From: Acidovorax delafieldii
Lineage (GTDB): Bacteria; Pseudomonadota; Gammaproteobacteria; Burkholderiales; Burkholderiaceae_C
Direction: 5' to 3'
Length of the DNA: 64,000 nt
Assembly: GCF_007993815.1 (NCBI RefSeq)
Contig: NZ_VJWE01000011.1
Location: 248,001-312,000 of the forward strand
Positions within the stretch are counted from its first letter, which is position 1; every line of letters begins with the position of its first letter. The notes below the pieces were generated by a model. The model was not told the DNA's origin and searched no databases. It worked only from the letters and a program-made list of their open reading frames with translations. Positions 55,578 to 63,556 of this stretch are shown one piece after another. The translations under genes were made by a program, and so were the position numbers.

Positions 55578-56547
55578 ACTTCTTTCGCGCGCGCGGGTGG
55601 GCCGCGTCATACACCTTGGCCAGGTGCTGAAAGTCGAGCCGCGTGTACACCTGCGTGGTCGTGATGTTGGCGTGGCCCAGCAGCTCCTGCACCGCACGCA
55701 GGTCGCCACTGCTCTGCAGCAGGTGGCTGGCAAACGAGTGGCGTAGCATGTGCGGGTGCACCGGCGTGGTCAGCCCCGCCTGCTGGCTGCGCTGGCGCAG
55801 GCGTAGCCAGATGGACTGGGCCGTGAGCCGTTTGCCACGCTGGCCCACAAACAGGGCGGTGTCCAGCCGCACAGAGCCCTCGCCCCCAAACGGTGTGGCC
55901 CGCAGCTGCAGCCAGGCCTGCAGCGCGGCCGTGGCAGCCGCGCCCACCGGCACGCTGCGCCGCTTGCTGCCCTTGCCGAACACATGGGCCTCGCCCGCTT
56001 GCAGGTCCACCCAGCCACGACCCTGGCGCTGGGTGTCGGCGTTGGGGATGGCATCGAGCCCCGCCAGTTCGCCCACGCGCAGCCCGCAGCCGTACAGCAG
56101 CTCTACCATGGCTGCATCGCGCGCCTCCAGCCAGGGGTCGGCGCCAGTGTTGTCGAACTCGGCCAGCCGCACGGCGTCGTCCACCCCCAGCGCCTTGGGC
56201 AAAGGCTTGGGCGCCTTGGGGGCACGCACGTCCTGCACCGGGTTGTGCGGGATCAGCCCCTGCCGCCCCGCCCAGATGAAAAAGCCGCGCCAGCCCGACA
56301 GGATGAGCGCGATGCCCCGCCCGCTGCGGCCGCCGCTGTGCATCTGCGCGACAAAGCGGCGAATGTGAGCGGTCTGCAACTGCAGCATCGGCACATTCAC
56401 GCCGGCCGCAAACTGCGCCAGTTTTTCGAGGTCGAGGGTGTAGAGCGTGAGCGTGCGCGCGGCCAGCCGCTTTTCGACGCGCACATGTTCCAGATACCGC
56501 AGGACATGGGGGTCGAGCGTGGTAGGTGCCGCGGGCGTTTCAGGCAT
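55570..56547 (-). CDS. xerC: Tyrosine recombinase XerC
   Basis: Resolves chromosome dimers at dif with XerD, 325 residues. N-terminal SAM-like core-binding domain (about 15-105), catalytic domain with R157 (CGLRVGELAGL), K194 region (FGKGSKRR), H266-x-x-R269 (HPHMLRHSFASHLL), H292 (LGHANITTTQVYT) and the nucleophile Y301. An insertion with NADTQRQGRG (about 169-178) is typical of the betaproteobacterial form. The last codons and stop derive from a palindromic repeat. Confidence 0.96.
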   Translation of the reverse strand: MPETPAAPTTLDPHVLRYLEHVRVEKRLAARTLTLYTLDLEKLAQFAAGVNVPMLQLQTAHIRRFVAQMHSGGRSGRGIALILSGWRGFFIWAGRQGLIPHNPVQDVRAPKAPKPLPKALGVDDAVRLAEFDNTGADPWLEARDAAMVELLYGCGLRVGELAGLDAIPNADTQRQGRGWVDLQAGEAHVFGKGSKRRSVPVGAAATAALQAWLQLRATPFGGEGSVRLDTALFVGQRGKRLTAQSIWLRLRQRSQQAGLTTPVHPHMLRHSFASHLLQSSGDLRAVQELLGHANITTTQVYTRLDFQHLAKVYDAAHPRARKKSP

Positions 56548-56603
56548 GGGGGCCGTGGCTGAGACGCCGCTGGGTTGGCAATGGCGGCGGGGCTTGCGAC
56601 TGC

Positions 56604-57293
56604 TTACTGAAGCCGCAGAAGGGCTGCGCTCGCCAGCTCTGCCATGCGCGACAAAAAGTCGGTGCCCATCGTGGCATCAAAACGCTGTGGATCGTGCGAC
56701 CCCAGCACCAGCAGGCCAAACGCAGGCGTGGCGCTGTCGATGGCGCCAGCGCGCAGCGGCAGCAGGGCCAGCGACTGTGCAGGCTCACCGGCCTCTTGCG
56801 CCAGCCAGCCCGCAGGCTCAAAACCCAGGTTGGGCCCGCAGAACGGCATGGTCAGCGACGACGCAAAGGCCCGCGCGTCCTCGCTCGCGCCCTGGGTGAA
56901 GTCGGCGTCGATATAAGGCGCTGCCACCTCCCATACACGCACCGCCGCCTGGGGCACGTCGAAGAGGGTGCGCACGCCATCGACCACGGCCTGGGGCAGG
57001 TCGAACGGGTCGCGCACCTGCAGCAGGCTGCCAGTCCATTGGTGCACCTTCTGGGCAATGGCCGCGTTTTCGGTGCTGTTGCGCACCATTTCCATGATGC
57101 GGTGCTCCAGACCCTTGATCTTCTCGCGCAGCATCTCGGCCTGGCGCTCCTGCAGGCTCACCGCACGCGCGCCGTGCGGGCTGGTGATCTGCACACTGGC
57201 CAGCACCTCGGCATGGCGCTCGAAGAAGCCGGGCGTGTTGGTGAGGAACTGGGCGATGTCGTCTTCGGTGATCGGTGGGATGTGGGTAGTCAT
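56604..57293 (-). CDS. DUF484 family GAF-like protein
   Basis: 229 residues, DUF484 (YigA-like), with a GAF-like fold. A helical N terminus [20 protein letters not shown] (about 8-27) and coiled-coil [20 protein letters not shown], followed by the GAF-like domain (about 85-225) with PFCGPNLG and LALLPLRAG. Function unknown, but the order dapF-DUF484-xerC is widely conserved in proteobacteria. ATGA overlap with dapF. Confidence 0.9.
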   Translation of the reverse strand: MTTHIPPITEDDIAQFLTNTPGFFERHAEVLASVQITSPHGARAVSLQERQAEMLREKIKGLEHRIMEMVRNSTENAAIAQKVHQWTGSLLQVRDPFDLPQAVVDGVRTLFDVPQAAVRVWEVAAPYIDADFTQGASEDARAFASSLTMPFCGPNLGFEPAGWLAQEAGEPAQSLALLPLRAGAIDSATPAFGLLVLGSHDPQRFDATMGTDFLSRMAELASAALLRLQ

Positions 57294-58171
57294 ACGAGCG
57301 TGTCGGGAATGTCGATCTGGCCCTCGAACACCGTGGTGGCGGGGCCTGTCATGAAAACGGAATCGGTGTCGGCACCGCTCCACGCAATGGTGAGGCGGCC
57401 GCCGCGCGTGTCCACCTGCACCTCGGGGTCGAGCAGCCCCAGGCGGATGCCGCTGGCCACTGCCGCGCAGGCGCCGGTGCCACAGGCCAGGGTCTCGCCT
57501 GCGCCGCGCTCGAACACGCGCAGGCGCACATGGGAGCGGTCCACGATCTGCAGGTAGCCGGCGTTCACCCGCTGGGGGAAGCGCGCATGGCGCTCGATCA
57601 GCGGCCCGGTCTGCGCGACCGGAGCGGTGTCCACGTTGTCCACCAACTGCACCGCATGCGGGTTGCCCATGGAGGTAACAGCTATCAAAACAGAAGCACC
57701 AGGGGCATATTCTTCTAGCGCCAGCGGCCATTTTTGCCCCAAACCCTGCTGCACGGGCGTGAGACCGGTGGTGTCGAACGGCACCTGGGCGGGGTCGAAC
57801 TCGGGACGCCCCATGTCCACCGTGACGCGGCCGTCGCCCGCGAGGCGGGGCGCGATCACGCCGCTTTTGGTCTGCACGCGAATGGTGTCCTTGCCCGACA
57901 GGCCCCGGTCATGCACAAAGCGCGCAAAGCAGCGCGCGCCGTTGCCACACTGCTCCACCTCGCCGCCGTCGGCGTTGTGGATCACGTATTCGAAGTCAAT
58001 GCCGTCACCAGGAGAAGGCCGCACGGTGAGAATCTGGTCGGCCCCGACACCGAAGTGTCGATCTGCCAGGAAGCGGTATTGGGCCGTGTTCAGCCCCAGG
58101 CGGCCCTGGGTCTCGTCGAGCACCACAAAATCGTTGCCCGCGCCCTGCATTTTGGTGAAGCGAATCTGCAT
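57290..58171 (-). CDS. dapF: Diaminopimelate epimerase
   Basis: Converts LL- to meso-diaminopimelate for lysine and peptidoglycan, 293 residues. Two-base cofactor-free racemase with catalytic C75 ([10 protein letters not shown]) and C230 ([11 protein letters not shown]). [20 protein letters not shown] is the family start. Residues about 146-166 ([20 protein letters not shown]) lie between the two halves of the molecule and are encoded by a dispersed repeat; the usual protein has a shorter stretch here. Coupled to the DUF484 gene. Confidence 0.97.
   Translation of the reverse strand: MQIRFTKMQGAGNDFVVLDETQGRLGLNTAQYRFLADRHFGVGADQILTVRPSPGDGIDFEYVIHNADGGEVEQCGNGARCFARFVHDRGLSGKDTIRVQTKSGVIAPRLAGDGRVTVDMGRPEFDPAQVPFDTTGLTPVQQGLGQKWPLALEEYAPGASVLIAVTSMGNPHAVQLVDNVDTAPVAQTGPLIERHARFPQRVNAGYLQIVDRSHVRLRVFERGAGETLACGTGACAAVASGIRLGLLDPEVQVDTRGGRLTIAWSGADTDSVFMTGPATTVFEGQIDIPDTLV
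57677..57737. repeat. TGATAGCTG/AGCGCT repeat inside dapF
   Basis: Plus strand: AACAGCTATCAAAACAGAAGC, then GGGGCATATTCTTCTAGCGC and AGCGGCCATTTTTG. The right part, GGCATNTTC-CTAGCGC-GC-GCCATTTTTG, matches the ilvA-cobS copy at 26 of 33 positions. The left part, AGCTATCAAA-CAGAAGC, also occurs there but in the opposite relative orientation, so the two halves behave as separate modules. Read in frame as protein. Confidence 0.7.
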
Positions 58172-58266
58172 GGGATGGGATTATGGCCCCGCCCCTGCGC
58201 CAAACCACGTGCGGGCTTACGCTTGGCAGCTTCTCTCGATTCCACCGGCTTTTTCAGGAACCTCGC

Positions 58267-58971
58267 ATGACCGATCTTTCCGCTTTTGCCATCACCCGCA
58301 AATGGCCCGCCCGGCACCCCAACCGCATCCAGCTGTATTCCCTGCCCACGCCCAACGGCGTGAAGGTGTCGATTGCACTGGAAGAACTGGGCCTGCCCTA
58401 CGAGCCCCACCTGGTGAGCTTTGAGACCAACGACCAGACCTCCCCCGAGTTTCTCTCGCTCAACCCCAACAACAAGATCCCGGCCATCCTGGACCCGAAC
58501 GGCCCGGACGGCCAGCCGCTGGCGCTGTTCGAGTCCGGCGCCATCCTGGTGTACCTGGCCAGCAAGACCGGCCAGCTGATGCCGCAGGACACCGCCGGGC
58601 GCTACGAGACCCTGCAGTGGGTGATGTGGCAGATGGGCGGCGTGGGCCCCATGTTTGGCCAGCTCGGGTTCTTCCACAAGTTTGCGGGCAAAGACTACGA
58701 AGACAAACGCCCGCGCGACCGGTATGTCGCTGAGTCGAAGCGCCTGCTCAAGGTGCTGGACGAGCGCCTGGCAGGTCGCCCATGGGTGATGGGCGACCAG
58801 TACACCATCGCCGACATTGCCATCCTGCCCTGGGTGCGCAACCTCATCGGCTTCTATGGCGCGGGCGACCTGGTGGAGTTTGGCCAGTTCAAGGAAGTGC
58901 AGCGCGTGCTCGATGCGTTTGCGGCCCGCCCGGCGGTGGCCAGGGGCCTGGCGATTCCGGCACGCGGCTGA
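58267..58971 (+). CDS. Glutathione S-transferase family protein, Nu class-like
   Basis: 234 residues with thioredoxin-fold N domain (about 20-105) and all-helical C domain (about 115-225). IQLYSLPTPNGVKVSIALEELGLPYE has the T-P-N-G-x-K-V signature of the YfcG/YghU (Nu) class, where the Asn contacts glutathione; NKIPAILDPNGPDGQP and FESGAILVYLA complete the glutathione site, with QWVMWQMGGVGPMFGQ at the dimer interface. Such proteins show disulfide-bond reductase activity. AGGAA precedes the start. Confidence 0.92.
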   Translation: MTDLSAFAITRKWPARHPNRIQLYSLPTPNGVKVSIALEELGLPYEPHLVSFETNDQTSPEFLSLNPNNKIPAILDPNGPDGQPLALFESGAILVYLASKTGQLMPQDTAGRYETLQWVMWQMGGVGPMFGQLGFFHKFAGKDYEDKRPRDRYVAESKRLLKVLDERLAGRPWVMGDQYTIADIAILPWVRNLIGFYGAGDLVEFGQFKEVQRVLDAFAARPAVARGLAIPARG

Positions 58972-59091
58972 CGGCGGGCGCCAGTGCGCCTGGGTTTCTC
59001 ATCGGCCCTTGATCTTGATCATGCCGCGCAGCCCGGCACCCGGCCGCCACGCACCTACCATGGGCCTCCTCAAAAAAACAGGGAGTGCCCC

Positions 59092-59289
59092 ATGGGATTG
59101 ACCGTTGATGTTCTTCAGGAACTGGACCTGCACGACCTCCAGGCTGCCGCCCGTGCAGCGCTGCAGGAAACGAACGCCATCGCCTTGATCGAGTTGCTGG
59201 AAATGCTGTGGAGCTGCGATGTGGAGGGTGCCAATGCCGTCATCGACGCGGTGCTGCTTCGCCTGCAGCAGCTGCGCGCATTGCGCTAA
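59092..59289 (+). CDS. Small acidic hypothetical protein
   Basis: 65 residues beginning MGLTVDVLQELDLHDLQAAA, almost entirely helical and leucine/alanine-rich with few charges other than Asp/Glu. Not recognised. GGGAG lies about seven bases before the ATG, and a frame upstream of it has no support. It ends LQQLRALR. It could be a small helical adaptor; no function is assigned. It sits between a glutathione transferase gene and a convergent LysR gene. Confidence 0.55.
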   Translation: MGLTVDVLQELDLHDLQAAARAALQETNAIALIELLEMLWSCDVEGANAVIDAVLLRLQQLRALR

Positions 59290-59314
59290 CGGCGGGCCTG
59301 CAAGGCAGGCCTGC

Positions 59315-60199
59315 TCAGCCCAGACGCTCCTGCAGAAAATCCAGAAAACACGCGATGCGTGCCGCCAGCTGCGTGTTGCGGTAGTACACCGCGCTGATGG
59401 GCTGGCGCACCTCCACCGTGTCCTTGGCCAGCACCTGCACCAGGTGGCCACGCGCACGGTCACCGGCCGTCATGAAATCGGACAGGCACACGATGCCCAC
59501 CCCCTGCAGCGCAAGCTGGCGCAACGTTTCGCCGTTCGACGCGGTGAGGCTGGGCACGATGGGCCAGGCATCGCCATGCTCGCCCCGCAGCGGCCAGTGG
59601 TTGAGTGACTCAGGCTGGTGAAAGCCCAACAGCGTGTGCCGCGCCAGGTCCGCCACGCTCTTGGGCCTGCCCGTCCGCGCCAGGTAGTCGGGTCTGGCCA
59701 GCACCCGCAGGCGGCTGGTGCACAGGGGGCGCGCATGCAGGCTGGAGTCCTGGAGTTGTCCGATGCGAATGGCCACGTCCGTGCGCCGCTCCAGCAGGTC
59801 GATGTACGTTTCGTCCGTGTCCAGTTGCAGCGTGATCTGCGGATACGCCTCGCGAAACGCTGGCACCAGGGGCACCACGGCATGCAGCATGAAAGGCGTG
59901 GCGGCATTCACCCGCAGGCGGCCTGCGGGCTGCTGGCGGCGCGCAGCCATGTGCTCCTCGGCGTCGTCGATGGAGGCCAGGATGGCGCGCGTGCGCTGCA
60001 AAAAGGCCTGGCCCTCCTCGGTCAGCTCAGTGCGGCGCGTGGTGCGGCGAAGCAGCGTGGTGTCCAGCTTTTTCTCCAGCCGCGCCAGTGCCCGGCTGAT
60101 GCCAGAGACAGTCTGGCCCAGTGCGTCGGCTGCGGCCGTGATCGAACCGCCATCCACCACGGCGACAAAGGCCTGCAGTTCTTCCAGCGTGGTTTTCAT
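59315..60199 (-). CDS. LysR-family transcriptional regulator
   Basis: 294 residues. N-terminal winged helix-turn-helix (about 1-60): LEELQAFVAVVDGGSITAAA, SGISRALARLEKKLDTTLL. C-terminal periplasmic-binding-like effector domain (about 90-290). Divergent from an MFS exporter gene with a 124-base shared promoter region containing an imperfect palindrome, so it probably controls the exporter. Effector unknown. Members with this N terminus often regulate efflux or metabolic genes beside them. Confidence 0.92.
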   Translation of the reverse strand: MKTTLEELQAFVAVVDGGSITAAADALGQTVSGISRALARLEKKLDTTLLRRTTRRTELTEEGQAFLQRTRAILASIDDAEEHMAARRQQPAGRLRVNAATPFMLHAVVPLVPAFREAYPQITLQLDTDETYIDLLERRTDVAIRIGQLQDSSLHARPLCTSRLRVLARPDYLARTGRPKSVADLARHTLLGFHQPESLNHWPLRGEHGDAWPIVPSLTASNGETLRQLALQGVGIVCLSDFMTAGDRARGHLVQVLAKDTVEVRQPISAVYYRNTQLAARIACFLDFLQERLG

Positions 60200-60215
60200 G
60201 GGTGCTCCTGGCGCT

Positions 60216-60244
60216 TTGATTGTTGATTTTCAGTCAATTATCAA
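60216..60244. promoter_or_regulatory. Candidate LysR operator, MFS/lysR divergent promoter
   Basis: TTGATTGTTGA, seven bases, then TCAATTATCAA: 11-base arms matching at 9 positions, AT-rich within GC-rich surroundings, in the middle of the divergent region. LysR-type sites are imperfect palindromes of this size. Direct regulation is inferred. Confidence 0.5.
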
Positions 60245-60323
60245 TGGCGCCTCACCCTCTTTTTCTGCAATACCCAAACCCCCACACTCCAGAGCCCGAA
60301 AGCCTGAAAACTGGAGTGTTCCC

Positions 60324-61526
60324 ATGCCCATTGCCTTGCTCGCGCTGACGCTCAGCGCTTTTGCCATCGGCACGACCGAGTTCGTGATCGTTGGCCTGCT
60401 GCCCACCGTGGCGGCAGACCTTTCCATCAGCATCCCCTCGGCGGGCCTGCTGGTCAGCCTGTACGCCCTCGGGGTCGCCGTCGGCGCCCCGGTGCTCACC
60501 GCACTCACCGGCAAGCTGCCGCGCAAGGCGCTGCTGCTGGCGCTGATGGCCTTGTTCACCGCCGGCAACCTGCTGGCCTGGCAGGCCCCCAGCTACGAGA
60601 CACTGGTGGCCGCGCGCATCCTCACCGGGCTGGCGCATGGCGTGTTCTTCTCGATCGGCTCGACCATCGCCACCGGCCTGGTGCCGCGCGAAAAGGCCGC
60701 GAGTGCGATTGCCATCATGTTCACCGGCCTTACGGTGGCCCTGGTCACGGGCGTGCCGCTGGGTACCTTCATCGGCCAGCACTTTGGCTGGCGCGATACC
60801 TTCCTGGCCGTGTCAACCCTGGGCGCGGCAGCCTTCATCGGCAGCGCCCTCTTCGTGCCGCGCAACCTGGCGCATACCCCGCCCGCCTCGCTGCTGCAGC
60901 AGGCCAAGGTGCTGGCCGAGCCGCGCCTGCTGCTGGTATATGCCAAGACGGCCGTCGGCTACGGCGGCACCTTCATTCCGTTCACCTTTCTCGCGCCCAT
61001 CCTCACCGACATCTCGGGGTTCAGCGCGGGTTCGGTGGGCTGGGTGATGCTGGTGTACGGCGTGTCCGTGGCCGTGGGCAACCTCTGGGGCGGCAAGCTG
61101 GCCGACCGGCTGGGCCCCATCCCGGCGCTGCACATCATCTTTGCGCTGCTGGCGGCCGTGTTGCTGCTGCTGCAGTTCACCGCGCCCCACCCCTGGCTGG
61201 CTGTGGGCACCGTGCTGCTGTGGGGTGCCGTGGCATTCGGCAATGTGCCGGGGCTGCAGGTGTATGTGGTCAAGCAGGCCGAGCGCTTCACGCCGCAGGC
61301 GGTGGACGTGGCATCGGGCCTGAACATCGCAGCGTTCAACCTGGGCATCGCCGGCGCCGCGTGGGCCGGGGGCCTGATCGTCACGCACCTGGGCCTGCAG
61401 CACACGCCGTGGATCGGTGCGCTGGTGGTGCTGGTGTCGCTGGCCCTCACGCACTGGAGCGGTGTGCTGGACCGGCGCAGCGGCATCCCCGTGCGTGCCG
61501 CTGGTGTGGTGCCTGTGGGGCACTGA
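60324..61526 (+). CDS. MFS efflux transporter, DHA1 type
   Basis: 400 residues, 12 predicted membrane helices. The first helix MPIALLALTLSAFAIGTTEF VIVGLL has the T-T-E-F-V/E signature of the AraJ/YdhP/SotB group of DHA1 exporters; loop motif A between helices 2 and 3 is GKLPRKALLLALM. The start at 60324 is chosen for the family N terminus; a longer frame would run through the promoter. Such proteins export sugars, amino acids or drugs; the substrate cannot be read here. Paired with a divergent LysR regulator. Confidence 0.9.
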   Translation: MPIALLALTLSAFAIGTTEFVIVGLLPTVAADLSISIPSAGLLVSLYALGVAVGAPVLTALTGKLPRKALLLALMALFTAGNLLAWQAPSYETLVAARILTGLAHGVFFSIGSTIATGLVPREKAASAIAIMFTGLTVALVTGVPLGTFIGQHFGWRDTFLAVSTLGAAAFIGSALFVPRNLAHTPPASLLQQAKVLAEPRLLLVYAKTAVGYGGTFIPFTFLAPILTDISGFSAGSVGWVMLVYGVSVAVGNLWGGKLADRLGPIPALHIIFALLAAVLLLLQFTAPHPWLAVGTVLLWGAVAFGNVPGLQVYVVKQAERFTPQAVDVASGLNIAAFNLGIAGAAWAGGLIVTHLGLQHTPWIGALVVLVSLALTHWSGVLDRRSGIPVRAAGVVPVGH

Positions 61527-61533
61527 GCCCACG

Positions 61534-62403
61534 TCAGCCCGCCATCACCCGCACGAAAGCCGGCACCACGCCCAGCAGGTCGTCGCGCCGCTGCACCGCA
61601 TGCACATCGGCGCGCGGCGCTTTGGCGCCCAGGGGCTTGAACACCACGCGCGGCCCGAACAGCATGCCCAGGGACGACGGCACCAGGGCCACGCCCAGCC
61701 CGGCCGCCACCAGGCTCAGCACGGCGGCCAGCTCCACCGTGGTCTGCGCCACCCGGGGCGCAAAGCCGGCCTGCACGCAGCACTGCACCATGTGCTCAGC
61801 ATGGGCCGACGAGTCGCGGCGCAGCATCACGAAGGCCTCGCTGCGCAGGTCCTTCAAGGCCAGTGCCTTGCGCGCCGCCAGCGGGTGGCCGGGCGGCAAA
61901 GCCGCCACCACAGGGTCGGGCCACAGCAGGGTGCTGGCGAGTTGGTCGTCGTTGACGGCCGTGCGCGAGATGCCCACATCGATGCGTTTGTCGCGCAGGG
62001 CAGCCTGCTGCAGCGAAGGCTGCATCTCGTGCAGCACCACATCCACGCCCGGATGGCTTTGTCGGTAGCGCGCCAGCGCCGCCGGAAACGGCCCGAGGAA
62101 GTGCGAGCCCGACAGCCCCACTTCAATGCGCCCCGCCTGCCCCTGGCCGATGGCCGCCACACGCTGGCGCGCCGTGTCCAGCCGCTCCAGCACAGCGCGT
62201 GCATCCACCAGATAGGCCTGGCCTGCCAGCGTCAGCTCCACGCGCCGGCTGGTGCGCACGAAGAGCTGGGCGCCCAGTTCTTGTTCCAGCTGGGCGATCT
62301 GCAGGCTCAGCGGCGGCTGCGAGACATGCAGGCGCTGCGCGGCGCGTGTGAAGCTCAGCTCTTCCGCCAGGGCGACGAAGTAACGCAGATGGCGCAGTTC
62401 CAT
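61534..62403 (-). CDS. LysR-family transcriptional regulator
   Basis: 289 residues. MELRHLRYFVALAEELSFTR and SQPPLSLQIAQLEQELGAQL form the winged helix-turn-helix, as in the CatM/BenM/CbnR-type branch that controls aromatic catabolism. The effector domain is about 90-285. Divergent from the Bug binding protein and maleate isomerase genes, whose promoter carries a perfect 16-bp palindrome. A role in controlling that catabolic operon is inferred. Confidence 0.93.
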   Translation of the reverse strand: MELRHLRYFVALAEELSFTRAAQRLHVSQPPLSLQIAQLEQELGAQLFVRTSRRVELTLAGQAYLVDARAVLERLDTARQRVAAIGQGQAGRIEVGLSGSHFLGPFPAALARYRQSHPGVDVVLHEMQPSLQQAALRDKRIDVGISRTAVNDDQLASTLLWPDPVVAALPPGHPLAARKALALKDLRSEAFVMLRRDSSAHAEHMVQCCVQAGFAPRVAQTTVELAAVLSLVAAGLGVALVPSSLGMLFGPRVVFKPLGAKAPRADVHAVQRRDDLLGVVPAFVRVMAG

Positions 62404-62415
62404 TGATACTTTTCA

Positions 62416-62470
62416 GGTCTTGATCAAGACCAACAATATATTGGACTGCTGATTCGCTTGTTTCCACAAT
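62416..62470 (+). promoter_or_regulatory. Promoter and LysR sites of the Bug-maleate isomerase operon
   Basis: GGTCTTGATCAAGACC (62416-62431) is a perfect 16-bp palindrome, followed by the AT-rich palindrome CAATATATTG (62434-62443). Two sites about 15 bp apart, upstream one strong and second close to the -35, is the typical LysR recognition/activation pair. TTGGAC (62441-62446) and CACAAT (62465-62470), 18 bp apart, could be the -35 and -10, giving a start about 25 bases before the gene. Confidence 0.6.
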
Positions 62471-62501
62471 ACCTTCACTACAACATCTGGTGGAGACGAA
62501 C

Positions 62502-63464
62502 ATGACGATCAAGCACAGCCTGCTGGCCGCCACGCTGGCCCTCTCGGGCCTGGCCATGGCGCAAGACAACTACCCCAGCAAAGCCATCACGCTCACCGTG
62601 CCCAACCCGCCCGGCGGTGTGGTGGACACCTCGGCCCGCCTGCTCAACGAGCCGCTGGCCCGTGTGATCGGCCAGCCCGTGGTGATCGACAACAAGGCAG
62701 GCGGCAGTGGCAACGTGGCCTATGGCGCCGTGGCCCGCGCCAAGGCCGATGGCTACAACCTGCTGATCTCGTACTCGGCCTACCACGTGGGCAACCCGGC
62801 GCTCACCCCCAGCCTGCCCTGGGAGGCCAAGGACTTTGCCCCCGTCGCGCTGCTCACCGTGGCGACGAATGTGATTGCAGCCCACCCCTCGGTGCCAGCC
62901 AGCAACCTCAAGGAATTCATCGCGTACCTCAAGGCCAACCCGGGCAAGGTGAACTACGCCTCGCAGGGCAACGGCTCGCTGTCGCACATCGGCACCGAGA
63001 TCTTCAAGCAGCAGAGCGGCACCTTCATGACCCACATCCCCTACCGTGGCTCGGGCCCTGCGGTGGCCGATGTGCTGGCGGGCCAGGTGCAGGTGTTCAT
63101 CACCACGCCACCGTCGGTCATGCAGCATGTGCTGAGTGGCAAGCTCAAGGCCTTTGCCGTGACCGGCACCAAGCGCCACCCCGGTCTTCCCAACGTGCCC
63201 ACCGTGGCCGAGGCCGGCATGCCCGACTTCAAGCTCGAAGCCTGGGTGGGCCTGTTCGCCCCGGCCGCCACGCCACCCGCCGTGGTGGCCAAGCTCACGG
63301 CCGATGTGAAGAAGGCGCTCGACATGCCCGAGACGCGCCAGCGCGCCGACGCGGCGGGCATCGAACTGCGCTACCTGCCGCCCGACGCCCTCGGTGAGCT
63401 GGTGAAGACCGAAACCGCCTACTGGGCCAAGACCATCAAGGCCGCCGGTATCAAGGCCGACTGA
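62502..63464 (+). CDS. Tripartite tricarboxylate transporter (Bug) binding protein
   Basis: 320-residue periplasmic solute-binding protein of the TctC/Bug family, very expanded in Burkholderiales. Signal peptide MTIKHSLLAATLALSGLAMA, mature start QDNYPSKAITLTVPNPPGG; ligand-site motif VVIDNKAGGSGNVA and IPYRGSGPAVADVLAGQVQ are canonical. GGAGA nine bases upstream favours the ATG at 62502 over the GTG at 62490. Its maleate isomerase neighbour suggests a dicarboxylate or pyridine-carboxylate ligand. No TctAB membrane genes are nearby in the window. Confidence 0.94.
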   Translation: MTIKHSLLAATLALSGLAMAQDNYPSKAITLTVPNPPGGVVDTSARLLNEPLARVIGQPVVIDNKAGGSGNVAYGAVARAKADGYNLLISYSAYHVGNPALTPSLPWEAKDFAPVALLTVATNVIAAHPSVPASNLKEFIAYLKANPGKVNYASQGNGSLSHIGTEIFKQQSGTFMTHIPYRGSGPAVADVLAGQVQVFITTPPSVMQHVLSGKLKAFAVTGTKRHPGLPNVPTVAEAGMPDFKLEAWVGLFAPAATPPAVVAKLTADVKKALDMPETRQRADAAGIELRYLPPDALGELVKTETAYWAKTIKAAGIKAD

Positions 63465-63498
63465 CCGGCCCACAGACATCCCCTGCGCGATCCCATTT

Positions 63499-63517
63499 CC
63501 GGCGCTCCGCGCGCCGG
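63499..63517 (+). other. Hairpin between Bug gene and maleate isomerase gene
   Basis: CCGGCGC-TCCGC-GCGCCGG: a perfect 7-bp GC stem without a T tract, 35 bases after the binding-protein stop. Probably raises the level of the binding-protein message relative to the next gene, as for the hairpin in the ABC operon. Confidence 0.4.
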
Positions 63518-63556
63518 GCGGGCAGCGCTTTGCCCATTGACTCCTGAAAGACCACC

